Of a DNA stretch of 64,000 bases, positions 27,552-35,484 are shown one piece after another. Source of the DNA: Chitinophagales bacterium (GTDB taxonomy: Bacteria; Bacteroidota; Bacteroidia; Chitinophagales; Chitinophagaceae); the NCBI GenBank assembly GCA_017303335.1, contig JAFLBK010000003.1, forward strand, positions 248,001 through 312,000. The letters run 5' to 3'. Under the pieces are notes generated by a model. The model was not told the origin of the DNA and made no database searches. It was given only the letters and a program-made list of their open reading frames with translations. Both the position numbers and the translations under genes were made by a program. Positions within the stretch are counted from its first letter, which is position 1. Each line of letters starts with the position of its first letter.

Positions 27552-28505
27552 ATGAAGAAAATCGGCGTATTGTATGGCAAGGAACGGAGTTTCCCCGAAG
27601 CATTTATAGCCCGTGTAAACAGTAAGAAAATTGACGGTATCCTGGCCGAGCCGGTTCGGATCGATAAAGTGATGCAGGGTGTTGATTCCGGCTACGCCGT
27701 GATCTTCGACCGGATTTCACAGGATGTTCCCTTCTACCGTGCTTTTCTCAAAAACGCCGCTTTGTGTGGAACGGCTGTCATCAACAACCCGTTCTGGTGG
27801 AGCGCCGATGAGAAATTCTTCAATAACTGCCTGGCCACCAAGATCGACGTGCCGGTTCCCAAAACCGTGATACTGCCTTCGCGTGAATTACCGCCCGATA
27901 CCAGCGAAGAATCCTTTTCGAACCTGGCCTACCCGCTCGACTGGGAAGGCATCTTCAACTACATCGGATTCCCCGCCTATATGAAACCGTTCGCCGGCGG
28001 TGGCTGGAAAAGCGTTTACCAGCTCAACAGCATGGAAGAATTCTTCGAGAAGCACGCCGAAACCGAACAGCTGGTGATGATGCTGCAGGAAGAGATCAAG
28101 TTCGAAGAATACTATCGTTGCTACTGCATCGGCGGCAAGTATGTACGCATCATGCCTTACGAACCACGCAACCCGCATCACCTGCGCTATGTATCCGACT
28201 TCACCCCTTCGCCTGAGCGCTACAAGCAGATGGAAGACATCGTGCTCCGCATCTGCCAGTACCTGGGCTACGATTTCAATACCGTTGAACTGGCCGTACG
28301 CAACGGCGTTCCCTATGCCATTGATTTCTGTAACCCGGCCCCCGATGCCGACGTAAACAGCGTAGGCCGGGAAAACTTCGAATGGGTGGTGGAAACCGCG
28401 GCCAACTTCGCCATCGAAAAAGCGCTGGAGCACAAGGATGGTAAAGACAACCTGACCTGGGGCGAATACATCAAACGAAGCTCAGCAAAGAAAAAACTCT
28501 ATTAA
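27552..28505 (+). CDS. ATP-grasp ligase-like protein
   Basis: A 317-aa protein with an ATP-grasp fold like that of RimK or D-Ala-D-Ala ligase. Visible parts are an N-terminal Rossmann-like segment (KKIGVLYGKERSF), the nucleotide-binding loop FPAYMKPFAGGGWKSVY, the strand EYYRCYCIGGKYVRIMPY and the Mg-binding end AIDFCNPAPDADVNSV. Such enzymes join a carboxylate to an amine with ATP. It is 107 bases upstream of the carboxylate-amine ligase on the same strand, separated by an AT-rich spacer. The pair probably works on one small molecule or peptide that I cannot identify. Confidence 0.85.
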   Translation: MKKIGVLYGKERSFPEAFIARVNSKKIDGILAEPVRIDKVMQGVDSGYAVIFDRISQDVPFYRAFLKNAALCGTAVINNPFWWSADEKFFNNCLATKIDVPVPKTVILPSRELPPDTSEESFSNLAYPLDWEGIFNYIGFPAYMKPFAGGGWKSVYQLNSMEEFFEKHAETEQLVMMLQEEIKFEEYYRCYCIGGKYVRIMPYEPRNPHHLRYVSDFTPSPERYKQMEDIVLRICQYLGYDFNTVELAVRNGVPYAIDFCNPAPDADVNSVGRENFEWVVETAANFAIEKALEHKDGKDNLTWGEYIKRSSAKKKLY

Positions 28506-28604
28506 ATTAAGAATTACAAATTTAAAATGCCTTGTTCTGCAGTTCATGCACGGGTTCCCTGTTTTGTTTTTTCAATTCTTAATTATTCATTCTTAATTCT
28601 TAAC
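28502..28604. repeat. AT-rich inverted intergenic tract
   Basis: The spacer between the ATP-grasp and GCS2 genes is bounded by AAGAATTA on one side and by two copies of ATTCTTAAT on the other. Similar short tracts occur at 34291-34304, 37161-37180 and 62095-62119. No coding content. Confidence 0.5.
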
Positions 28605-28612
28605 TGATTTAC

Positions 28613-29725
28613 ATGTCAAATCTATCCTACAAACATTTCACGCTGGGCGTTGAAGAAGAGTACATGGTGATCGATCCCGAGACCCGGGAGCTCAAGAGCC
28701 ATGAACAGAAGATCGTGCAGGAGGGCCAGAAAGTGATCAAAGACAAGGTAAAGGCCGAGATGCACCAGGCGGTGGTGGAAGTAGGCACCGATATCTGCCA
28801 GGATATTGATGAGGCCTTCATGGATGTAGGCACCCTGCGCAAGACCATCAGCAATATCGCCGGGGAACTGGGTTTGTGGGTGGGCGCTTCGGGTACGCAT
28901 CCGTTCAGCCATTGGGAAAGCCAGTTGATCACCGAACACATACGCTACAATGAAATCGTGAACGAATTGCAGGAAGCCGCCCGCAGCAACCTGATCTTCG
29001 GCCTCCACGTGCACGTTGGCATGGAAAACCGCGAAATGGCGATCCATATCGCCAACTCGGCCCGTTATTTCCTGCCGCATATCTACGCATTAAGCACCAA
29101 TTCGCCGTTCTGGGAAGGAAGAAAGACCGGGTATAAATCGTTCCGCACAAAAGTGTTCGATAAATTTCCCCGCACCGGCATCCCCGATTATTTCGACAGC
29201 ATCGAGGCCTACGATAATTACGTGAAACTGCTGGTAAAAACCAATTGCATCGACAACGCGAAAAAGATCTGGTGGGATCTCCGGGTGCACCCCTTCTTCA
29301 ATACCGTGGAGTTCCGCATCTGCGACGTGCCGATGACCGTTCACGAAACGACCGCCATCGCCGCCATGTTCCAGGCTGTATGCGCCAAGCTATACAAACT
29401 CCGCAGCCAGAACCTCAATTTCATGATGTACTCCCGGGCACTGCTCAACGAAAATAAATGGCGGGCCAGCCGCTACGGGATCGATGGCAGCCTGATCGAT
29501 TTTGGCAAGGAAGCCGAAGTGAATACCCGGGTACTGATCTACGAATTGCTCGATTTTGTCGACGATGTGCTCAACGACCTCGGCAGCCGTCACGCGGTTG
29601 GTTACGTACACAAAATGCTGGAACAGGGCACCGGGGCCGACAGGCAGTTAAAGGTCTTCGAGGAATCGCAAAACCTCGTTGAAGTGGTCGATTTGATACA
29701 CAATCAATTTTTACATGGGCTTTAG
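28613..29725 (+). CDS. Carboxylate-amine ligase, GCS2 (YbdK) family
   Basis: A 370-aa member of the GCS2 family (YbdK-like, often named glutamate-cysteine ligase 2). The N-terminal FTLGVEEEYMVIDPETREL is diagnostic, followed by VEVGTDICQDI and the GLHVHVGMENREMAIHIAN stretch, the metal/ATP site of glutamine-synthetase-type ligases. Such enzymes make an amide or gamma-glutamyl bond. It follows the ATP-grasp gene at 107 bases, and its end carries the TTTG of the tRNA-Arg promoter, so transcription of the pair ends about there. The natural substrates are unknown; glutathione synthesis is possible but not required. Confidence 0.9.
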   Translation: MSNLSYKHFTLGVEEEYMVIDPETRELKSHEQKIVQEGQKVIKDKVKAEMHQAVVEVGTDICQDIDEAFMDVGTLRKTISNIAGELGLWVGASGTHPFSHWESQLITEHIRYNEIVNELQEAARSNLIFGLHVHVGMENREMAIHIANSARYFLPHIYALSTNSPFWEGRKTGYKSFRTKVFDKFPRTGIPDYFDSIEAYDNYVKLLVKTNCIDNAKKIWWDLRVHPFFNTVEFRICDVPMTVHETTAIAAMFQAVCAKLYKLRSQNLNFMMYSRALLNENKWRASRYGIDGSLIDFGKEAEVNTRVLIYELLDFVDDVLNDLGSRHAVGYVHKMLEQGTGADRQLKVFEESQNLVEVVDLIHNQFLHGL

Positions 29726-29757
29726 TTTGAAAGAATCCCTGTAATCCCCTATCTTTG
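29726..29757 (+). promoter_or_regulatory. Promoter of tRNA-Arg
   Basis: TTTG at 29726-29729 just past the stop of the GCS2 gene, 20 bases, TATCTTTG at 29750-29757. A textbook match to the Bacteroidota pattern. Confidence 0.8.
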
Positions 29758-29805
29758 CCGTCCGAAAAAATGAGCCCGCTCATTCATCGGGAAGCTGATT
29801 AAGCT

Positions 29806-29879
29806 GGCTCCGTAGCTCAACTGAATAGAGCATCTGACTACGGATCAGAAGGTTTCAGGTTTGAATCCTGACGGAGTCA
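29806..29879 (+). tRNA. tRNA-Arg (anticodon ACG)
   Basis: Acceptor GGCTCCG pairs with CGGAGTC (one G-T wobble), discriminator A; D-arm GCTCAACTGAATAGAGC; anticodon arm TCTGA-CTACGGA-TCAGA giving ACG; T-loop TTTGAAT with a TCAGG/CCTGA stem. 74 bases, CCA not encoded. Confidence 0.97.
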
Positions 29880-29880
29880 C

Positions 29881-29913
29881 AAATCCCTGCCGGTTTCCGG
29901 CGGGGATTTTTTA
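29881..29913 (+). terminator. Terminator of tRNA-Arg
   Basis: AAATCCCTGCCGG, loop TTT, CCGGCGGGGATTT, then TTT: 13-pair stem with one T-G wobble, two bases past the tRNA. Confidence 0.92.
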
Positions 29914-29938
29914 TTGGAACGCGTTGAGCGCCTGCGCT

Positions 29939-30162
29939 CAAAAGCGGATCAATGAAAAATCCCCCATGGCGAAGCCATGGAAGGGTTTGGGTCAGACTAA
30001 TGCGAAACGGATCATGAAATAATCCTGAACGCCGCTGCTGGTCGCCTGTATCCAAAAGCGGATCAATGAAAAATCCCCCATGGCGAAGCCATGGAAGGGT
30101 TTGGGTCAGACTAATGCGAAACGGATCATGAAATAATCCTGAACGCCGCTGCTGGTCGCCTG
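29939..30162. repeat. Exact 110-bp direct repeat, two copies
   Basis: Bases 29939-30048 and 30053-30162 are identical and separated by TATC (period 114). Each copy contains a CCATGGC-GAA-GCCATGG hairpin (first at 29964-29980). On the minus strand each copy codes VQDYFMIRFALV followed by a stop, which looks like the end of a lost outer-membrane-type protein. The second copy runs into a 10-bp inverted repeat (30148-30157 with 30162-30171). No gene is seen here. Confidence 0.95.
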
Positions 30163-30212
30163 ACCAGCAGCCTGGTCACTTTTTTCGTACTGGCGACTGC
30201 AGCAGGTATATT

Positions 30213-30245
30213 AAAAGGGTCAGCCGTTGTGGCTGACCCTTTTTC
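30213..30245. terminator. Bidirectional terminator
   Basis: AAAAGGGTCAGCC, loop GTTGT, GGCTGACCCTTTT: a perfect 13-bp stem flanked by A and T runs, just past the stop of the DUF4199 gene. Confidence 0.9.
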
Positions 30246-30258
30246 ATTCATGGCTGTA

Positions 30259-30789
30259 CTAGGCCGCAACAACGGCCTGCTTTCTTCTCAGCACCAGGGC
30301 ACTGATCAACGTCACGATCAGGCCAACGGGCAGTATCTCGAGGTACGTGAACAGTACAACGATCACCGGGTTCTTGTACATCTCCTTGAATTCGGCCATC
30401 TCTTTTACCTGCTTATCGATCGAAGCCTGGCTGGCTCCAGCAGCCCGTAATTTTTCAATCTCGTAGGCAGCGTACTTGTCGGGGAAATCGGGCAGGAACA
30501 GGTAGTAGTCGACAAGCCACCCGATCACATAGACCGTAGAAGCGATCAGTACGATCAGGATACCGACCTTGAAGGCCTTCCCAAAGCCAATGATCCCGTC
30601 GTTGTATTTGTTCCGGTAATTCCGGATTCCCACAAATACCAGGGAAAAGGCCAGTACCATGGTTGCATAGCCCAGCAGCATCGCTCCTTCGAAGCTGCCG
30701 CTCTTGGTGGCGGTATTGGTTAGTACAAGCATGGGGGTGATCACGACCAGGCCGCAGATCAATCCGTAGATAATGACAAGTTTTTTCAT
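30259..30789 (-). CDS. DUF4199 membrane protein
   Basis: A 176-aa inner-membrane protein with about four helices: two at the N-terminus (MKKLVIIYGLICGLVVITP and GAMLLGYATMVLAFSLVF), one at about 72-95 and one near 145-168. The GKAFKVGILIVLIAS phrase is characteristic of DUF4199 proteins in Bacteroidota, whose function is unknown. The start at 30789 is preferred to an in-frame start at 30831 because the first residues then form a normal membrane-insertion signal. It lies about 110 bases after the LuxR-type regulator gene on the same strand; that regulator may control it. Confidence 0.88.
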   Translation of the reverse strand: MKKLVIIYGLICGLVVITPMLVLTNTATKSGSFEGAMLLGYATMVLAFSLVFVGIRNYRNKYNDGIIGFGKAFKVGILIVLIASTVYVIGWLVDYYLFLPDFPDKYAAYEIEKLRAAGASQASIDKQVKEMAEFKEMYKNPVIVVLFTYLEILPVGLIVTLISALVLRRKQAVVAA

Positions 30790-30902
30790 GTTGGTTTGAT
30801 TTTGATTCAGACTGCAAAATGCTGCACCCAAACGATTTTGGGGTCATACTTTCGGCTGATTTTGGGGTCCGGCACCCGATTTCAGGCTAAAGTAGGAGGA
30901 CC

Positions 30903-31385
30903 TTAAGGGATCAGTCCGAGCTTTTTACCCCTTTCAATGGCCTGGGTCCGGCGTTTTACATCCAGTTTCTCAAAAAGATTGGAACTGTGGGTCTTTACGG
31001 TACTGAGGGAGATGAACAGGCGGGCGCCGATTTCCTGGTTACTGAAGCCCGCTGCCATCAGTTCCAGCACCTCCAGTTCCCGGCGGCTGAGGCCCCGTTT
31101 TTCGAATTCGGCCTCGTTGAAGACAAATTCCGCCTTCGGCACATATACCTCCTTTTCAACCTCCACTATGATCGTTTTCTCTTTGGGCCTGGTCAGTTTC
31201 ATGGCCAGCCAGATACCCAATGCTGTAAACAGGATGGCAATGGCGCCAATGTACATTTCCGTGGAATGATTGAAGACCAGTAACCGCAATTCGAGCCAGC
31301 GCAGTAAAAGAAGAAGCAGGGCCAGGAAGACGCCGTAAAGGATCAGGGCTTTGTGCCGGGTAAGAAAATCACGGAATGCGGGCAT
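30903..31385 (-). CDS. Membrane-anchored LuxR-type regulator
   Basis: A 160-aa protein with two membrane helices (about 12-34 and 44-63) and a C-terminal LuxR/NarL helix-turn-helix (about 97-160). The HTH carries GLSRRELEVLELMAAGFSNQ, EIGARLFISLSTVKTHSSN and LDVKRRTQAI. There is no receiver domain, so the input must come through the membrane part or a partner. It lies directly upstream of the DUF4199 gene and divergent from rlmH. Short regulators with this plan are common in Bacteroidota, but their signals are unknown. Confidence 0.88.
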   Translation of the reverse strand: MPAFRDFLTRHKALILYGVFLALLLLLLRWLELRLLVFNHSTEMYIGAIAILFTALGIWLAMKLTRPKEKTIIVEVEKEVYVPKAEFVFNEAEFEKRGLSRRELEVLELMAAGFSNQEIGARLFISLSTVKTHSSNLFEKLDVKRRTQAIERGKKLGLIP

Positions 31386-31460
31386 GAGAAACTACAATTT
31401 ACCCGGCTAAGATACTCTTATTGGTAAATACAAGTGCAGCAGCTTTCTTACTTTTAAGGC

Positions 31461-31934
31461 ATGAAATTTCAGTTCTGGACCGTTGGCAAAGACCATGAGC
31501 CCTATGTAAAGGACGGCATCCTGCAGTTCACCAAACGCATCGGCAATTATTACCCGGTTCAATGGAACATCATTCCCTCCCCCAAAAACGCGGCGATGCT
31601 GAGCGAAATGGACCTGAAGAAGAAAGAGGGAGAAACCATACTCGATTTCCTCGCCAAAGACGATTACCTTGTTTTGCTCGACGAGCGGGGCAAACAACTG
31701 CGCAGCGAAGAACTGGCGTCTTTCATCCAGCAACGGGCGAATGAAAGCGCCAAAAATATCGTGTTCCTGATCGGGGGCGCCTTCGGCGTCAGCGAGGCGG
31801 TTCAGCAACGGGCCAACTATACCTGGAGCCTTTCGAAACTGGTATTCCCGCATCAATTGGTGCGGTTGATCCTTGCCGAACAGGTATACCGGGCCTGTTC
31901 GATCAACCGCAACGAAAAATACCATCACCAATAA
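31461..31934 (+). CDS. rlmH: 23S rRNA pseudouridine(1915)-N3-methyltransferase RlmH
   Basis: A 157-aa SPOUT methyltransferase, acting as a dimer on the assembled 70S ribosome to methylate pseudouridine 1915 of 23S rRNA helix 69. The family marks are present: LLDERGKQLRSEELA, FLIGGAFGVSEAV (the SAM-binding trefoil knot loop), LSKLVFPHQLVRLILAEQVY and a C-terminal YRACSINRNEKYHH. Length and ends are normal. The rhomboid gene follows 8 bases later on the same strand, so they are co-transcribed. Confidence 0.97.
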   Translation: MKFQFWTVGKDHEPYVKDGILQFTKRIGNYYPVQWNIIPSPKNAAMLSEMDLKKKEGETILDFLAKDDYLVLLDERGKQLRSEELASFIQQRANESAKNIVFLIGGAFGVSEAVQQRANYTWSLSKLVFPHQLVRLILAEQVYRACSINRNEKYHHQ

Positions 31935-31942
31935 ATGAAACT

Positions 31943-32605
31943 ATGAGCATTACCGTTTTGCTGATCATTGTTACTGTGGGCATTTCTTTCCTGGCCTTCA
32001 ACAAGGAAGAACTGATGGACAGGCTGATCTTTTATCCGCCGGCCATCTCCGAACGGAATGGCTGGGTGCGCCTGTTCAGCTGCGGTTTTATCCATGGCGA
32101 TATCCCGCACCTGCTCTTCAACATGTATTCGCTCTATCTTTTTGGCGAGGCGGTGGAACTCCGGTTCGGCCTGCTGTTCGGTGAAAAAGGAAAACTGTTA
32201 TACCTGGTCATGTACATCACTGCGATCGCGGTAGCCATCCTTCCCACTTATTTTAAGAACAAACACAACTACCATTACAAAAGCCTGGGGGCTTCCGGGG
32301 CGGTATCGGCCGTGGTGTTCTGCTTCATGATCTTTGAGCCCCTGGTGGGCGTTGGACTGGTCTTCATCCCCCTGTATATCTCCGGTTTCCTGTTCGGTAT
32401 CATCTACCTGGCGGTGTCGTATGCGCTGGATAAACGCGGCGGCGGGCACATCAATCACTCGGCGCATATATGGGGAGCGGTGTATGGGATTGTTTTTGTC
32501 CTCGTGTGCAGCCAGTTAATAGCGGGTTATCCGCTGCTGCAGGAATTTGTGGAGAAGATCCGGAACCTCGATCCCGCACAGATCATTCACTTCGGGAATA
32601 ACTGA
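31943..32605 (+). CDS. Rhomboid-family intramembrane serine protease
   Basis: A 220-aa membrane protein with about six helices. The catalytic Ser is S118 in LGASGAVSAVVF and the His is H175 in NHSAHIWGAVYG; the conserved H56/N60 of IPHLLFNMYSLY is also there. An active protease cleaving membrane proteins is therefore likely. It is co-directional with rlmH and its last 23 bases overlap the end of the convergent tilS. Confidence 0.93.
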   Translation: MSITVLLIIVTVGISFLAFNKEELMDRLIFYPPAISERNGWVRLFSCGFIHGDIPHLLFNMYSLYLFGEAVELRFGLLFGEKGKLLYLVMYITAIAVAILPTYFKNKHNYHYKSLGASGAVSAVVFCFMIFEPLVGVGLVFIPLYISGFLFGIIYLAVSYALDKRGGGHINHSAHIWGAVYGIVFVLVCSQLIAGYPLLQEFVEKIRNLDPAQIIHFGNN

Positions 32606-33929
32606 TCTCCAGGATGTTTTTGGAGGAACCGGTGATCTTAAACCGATCGTCGATGCGCATACCCAGCACCCAGATGATCTTCTTGTCCGTTTCAAGCACC
32701 CATACCTGTTCTTTCTGTGCGATCGAAATTTTCTGATCGATGAGAAAGCGGCTGAGTTTCTTTTTTTTCCTCGGCATGCCCAGCGGGTAAAAATAATCGC
32801 CCGTTTTCCATGGGCGGAGCAGCAGCGGGAAACCGATGGTGTCGGCATCCAGCTGTGCGATATCGGTTACAGATTGTACTGTAAAGCCGTTTGTAACCGG
32901 CAACCGTTTGATGCGGAGTTCGCCGCCGGCGAAACCGATCTTACCTTCCTGTTCAATCAGCACATGTTTGGCTGATACGGAAGGGTGCGGAACGATGAGA
33001 AGCCATTTGCGGTTGCGTATAACGCGGTGCGTAGCGGATTGCACGTATTTCCCGGAATCGCTATCCAGCAACCCCGCCACGTCGGCTACCTGCTGGGGTG
33101 TAAAGCCAAAATCCCGGATGATCTCGTACAGGATCGTGTGCAGGGGTTTCGCTTTTTGCAGTTTAAGAACCGGGATATGAAACTCGGCTCCCTTTTTTTC
33201 GAGTAATTTTTTCTTATGCAGGTCAATCGCCTGCTGATACAGTTCACCGGCTTCGCGGAAGCGCTGCAGGTTATGGATGAGATTTTCTTCTGCCTGGGGA
33301 AATGCCTCTTTGATACCCGGGATCAACTTGTTCCGGAAATAGTTACGGGTATATTTATCGGAGGCGTTGGATGAATCCGCTGCATAGGCAAGCCCCTGTT
33401 CGCTGGCGAATGCCAGGATTTCCTCTTTACGGGCGAATAAAAGCGGCCGGATAATACGACCCTGTTTCGGGAGTATACCCCGCAGTCCCAGGATACCGGT
33501 GCCTTTGAAAAAATTCATCAGCAGGGTTTCGATATTGTCATCGAGATGATGCGCCGTGAGGATATGCCGGAGCGTATTTCCGGAATCCTGAAGTATTTCA
33601 GCAAACCAGTTATAGCGCAGTTCACGTGCGGCCACCTGGATGTTCCGTTTATTCGCTGAAGCGTACCCGGCTGTATCGAATTGCTTTACCCGTACTTCCA
33701 CCCCGTATTTTTCTCCCAGCTTCCGCACAAACTGTTCATCCCGCTCACTCTCTTCGCCCCGCAACTGAAAATTACAATGGGCGATCACAAAATCGTAGCC
33801 CGCCTGTTTGCAGAGTTCACAAAGCACAACCGAATCCACCCCGCCGCTGACAGCCAGGAGAAGTTTATCCGTTGGCTGAAACAGGTTTTCTTTTTTAATG
33901 AACTCCGTAAAGTTTTTTAATACATTCAT
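32583..33929 (-). CDS. tilS: tRNA(Ile)-lysidine synthetase
   Basis: A 448-aa enzyme that joins lysine to the wobble cytidine of the tRNA-Ile that reads AUA. The ATP PP-loop is SGGVDS at 28-33, followed by AHCNFQLRGEESERDE and the HHLDDNIETLLM metal/ATP stretch; the C-terminal substrate-binding domains follow, with LRPWKTGDYFYPLGMP near residue 375. The start at 33929 gives MNVLKNFTEFI; an in-frame ATG at 33950 would overlap the divergent gene. Overlaps the rhomboid gene tail to tail by 23 bases. Confidence 0.96.
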   Translation of the reverse strand: MNVLKNFTEFIKKENLFQPTDKLLLAVSGGVDSVVLCELCKQAGYDFVIAHCNFQLRGEESERDEQFVRKLGEKYGVEVRVKQFDTAGYASANKRNIQVAARELRYNWFAEILQDSGNTLRHILTAHHLDDNIETLLMNFFKGTGILGLRGILPKQGRIIRPLLFARKEEILAFASEQGLAYAADSSNASDKYTRNYFRNKLIPGIKEAFPQAEENLIHNLQRFREAGELYQQAIDLHKKKLLEKKGAEFHIPVLKLQKAKPLHTILYEIIRDFGFTPQQVADVAGLLDSDSGKYVQSATHRVIRNRKWLLIVPHPSVSAKHVLIEQEGKIGFAGGELRIKRLPVTNGFTVQSVTDIAQLDADTIGFPLLLRPWKTGDYFYPLGMPRKKKKLSRFLIDQKISIAQKEQVWVLETDKKIIWVLGMRIDDRFKITGSSKNILEISYSRSE

Positions 33930-33942
33930 ACAAAATTCGGGC

Positions 33943-34233
33943 ATGCACAAACTTGAAATTCCCTGCCGGATATTATTGATCCTTCATGTGGTGGTTTCCT
34001 TGTTGGGCTATATTTCCTTTTTCCAGACAGAATATCAACTCGTATCCCCGCTCATTCCAAGCAACCTTGTCTGGCAGATTGCCCGACATTCGATGATTGC
34101 AAGCATCATTTCCGGATCGTTGCTTGTTCCTTCCCTGCTTTTCTATTTTTTTCAGCGCAGAACATGGGTTGTGGCTTGCAGTTTACTTGCACTGGTCCTC
34201 CACTGGCTGCAATCGAACTATGCCATCCTTTAG
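33943..34233 (+). CDS. Small membrane protein, 96 aa
   Basis: A hydrophobic protein with about three helices (IPCRILLILHVVVSLLGYIS, near 45-65, and VVACSLLALVLHW). I do not recognise the family. The start is taken as ATG 33943 (MHKLEIPCRILL) because an in-frame ATG at 33898 would extend into the divergent tilS. Its start lies 14 bases from the tilS start, so the two genes share a very short divergent promoter region. Function cannot be inferred. Confidence 0.6.
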   Translation: MHKLEIPCRILLILHVVVSLLGYISFFQTEYQLVSPLIPSNLVWQIARHSMIASIISGSLLVPSLLFYFFQRRTWVVACSLLALVLHWLQSNYAIL

Positions 34234-34306
34234 ATCCGGAGAATTTCCTGCTTACATAGATCACCACGGAACAAAAGGGGGTAGGCTAAACATTCTTAAT
34301 TCTTGA

Positions 34307-34618
34307 TCAATCCTCCAGTTCCTCCAGCGCCATCCGCAATTCATTGTACGCATGATTATCTCCTGCCTTTTTCGCCTGGTCCATTCCCCGGTTGTACACC
34401 GTGATGGCCTCGCCCTCCTCTTTCGCCCGTTCCAGCAATTTGGCCAGGTGATAATACGAGCCCACATAGCCGGGTTCCCGTTCGAGGACCGATTCAAAAA
34501 GCGCCCGGGCCGGGGCATCCTCGCCCAACTTGATGTATTCCAATGCCAGGGCGTGTTGCAGGAAACTGTCCTGCGGCGATTCCGCCAGAAACTGCTTCAA
34601 TTTTTCGATCCGGTCCAC
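34307..34618 (-). CDS. TPR-repeat protein, 103 aa
   Basis: A small soluble helical protein with about two and a half tetratricopeptide repeats. Typical repeat residues are visible (LQHALALEYIKLGEDAPARA, GSYYHLAKLLERAKEEGEAI, NHAYNELRMALEELED). TPR proteins act as protein-protein adaptors; the partner is not evident. It stands alone between the small membrane protein and etfB, and is preceded on its own strand by a gap of about 100 bases that also holds the etfB promoter on the opposite strand. Confidence 0.85.
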   Translation of the reverse strand: MDRIEKLKQFLAESPQDSFLQHALALEYIKLGEDAPARALFESVLEREPGYVGSYYHLAKLLERAKEEGEAITVYNRGMDQAKKAGDNHAYNELRMALEELED

Positions 34619-34666
34619 CTGTTAATAATTTTTTTCTTTGGCTGAACGATTTACCTTCGCATCACT

Positions 34667-34674
34667 TATCTTTG
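34667..34674 (+). promoter_or_regulatory. -7 promoter box of etfBA
   Basis: TATCTTTG, a perfect TAnnTTTG, 49 bases before the etfB ATG. The -33 TTTG is not at the usual distance. Confidence 0.5.
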
Positions 34675-34722
34675 CATTAGTTGCATAAACAACTTATTTG
34701 AAGATCCTAAAAATAATGCTGC

Positions 34723-35466
34723 ATGAAGATCTTAGTCTGTATCAGCAAAACGCCTGATACCACGGCAAAAATAGCCTTCGCCGATAACAATACGAAATTC
34801 GCCGCCGATGGCGTGCAATGGATCATCAATCCCTACGACGAATGGTATGCCCTGGTGCGGGCCATCGAACTGAAAGAAGCCGATCCTTCCACCATCATTC
34901 ACCTGGTTACCGTAGGCCCCGCCGATGCCGAACCCATCATCCGCAAGGCACTGGCCCTGGGCGGTGATGAAGCGATCCGTGTGAACGCCGACAGCCACGA
35001 CAGTTATTACATCGCTTCGCAGATCGCCGAAACAGCCAAACAGGGTGGTTACGATCTTGTATTCACCGGTAAAGAAACCATCGATTACAATGGTTCTTCC
35101 ATCGGTGGCATGGTAGCCGAATTACTCGACCTGCCCTATGTATCCTTAGCCACCAAATTTGACCTGGAGGGAACTACAGCCACCATCGTTCGTGAGATCG
35201 AGGGCGGCGAAGAAACCAATAAGGTGAGCCTGCCGGCAGTGGTAAGCTGCCAGAAAGGAATGGCAGAGCAACGCATTCCCAACATGAAAGGAATCATGGG
35301 CGCCCGCAGTAAGCCGCTGAAAGTGGTTGAACCGGCTGCCGTGGATGCCCTTACATCCGTAGCCTCCTTTGATCTGCCGCCAGCCAAGGCAAGCGTGAAA
35401 CTGGTTTCGCCCGATACGCCGGAAGAACTGGTGCGTTTATTACACGAAGAAGCAAAAGCCATTTAA
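34723..35466 (+). CDS. etfB: Electron transfer flavoprotein subunit beta
   Basis: A 247-aa subunit that binds AMP and, with EtfA, takes electrons from acyl-CoA dehydrogenases to the quinone pool. The N-terminal KILVCISKTPDT, AVRAIELKE-type phrase ALVRAIELKE, the TGKETIDYNGSSIGGMVAEL stretch and KGIMGARSKPLKVVEP are the family marks. It precedes etfA by 18 bases; the pair is the usual operon order in Bacteroidota. No ETF:quinone oxidoreductase lies in the window. Confidence 0.96.
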   Translation: MKILVCISKTPDTTAKIAFADNNTKFAADGVQWIINPYDEWYALVRAIELKEADPSTIIHLVTVGPADAEPIIRKALALGGDEAIRVNADSHDSYYIASQIAETAKQGGYDLVFTGKETIDYNGSSIGGMVAELLDLPYVSLATKFDLEGTTATIVREIEGGEETNKVSLPAVVSCQKGMAEQRIPNMKGIMGARSKPLKVVEPAAVDALTSVASFDLPPAKASVKLVSPDTPEELVRLLHEEAKAI

Positions 35467-35484
35467 CATCCTCAACCGAACGAT

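Noticed and set aside
26592..29725. Plain glutathione synthesis operon
   Set aside because: The GCS2-type ligase could be a glutamate-cysteine ligase, but the ATP-grasp protein does not show a GshB signature and an esterase is included, so the name would be too specific.
29939..30162. CRISPR-like array
   Set aside because: Only two 110-bp units with a 4-base spacer and no cas genes; this is a direct repeat, not CRISPR.
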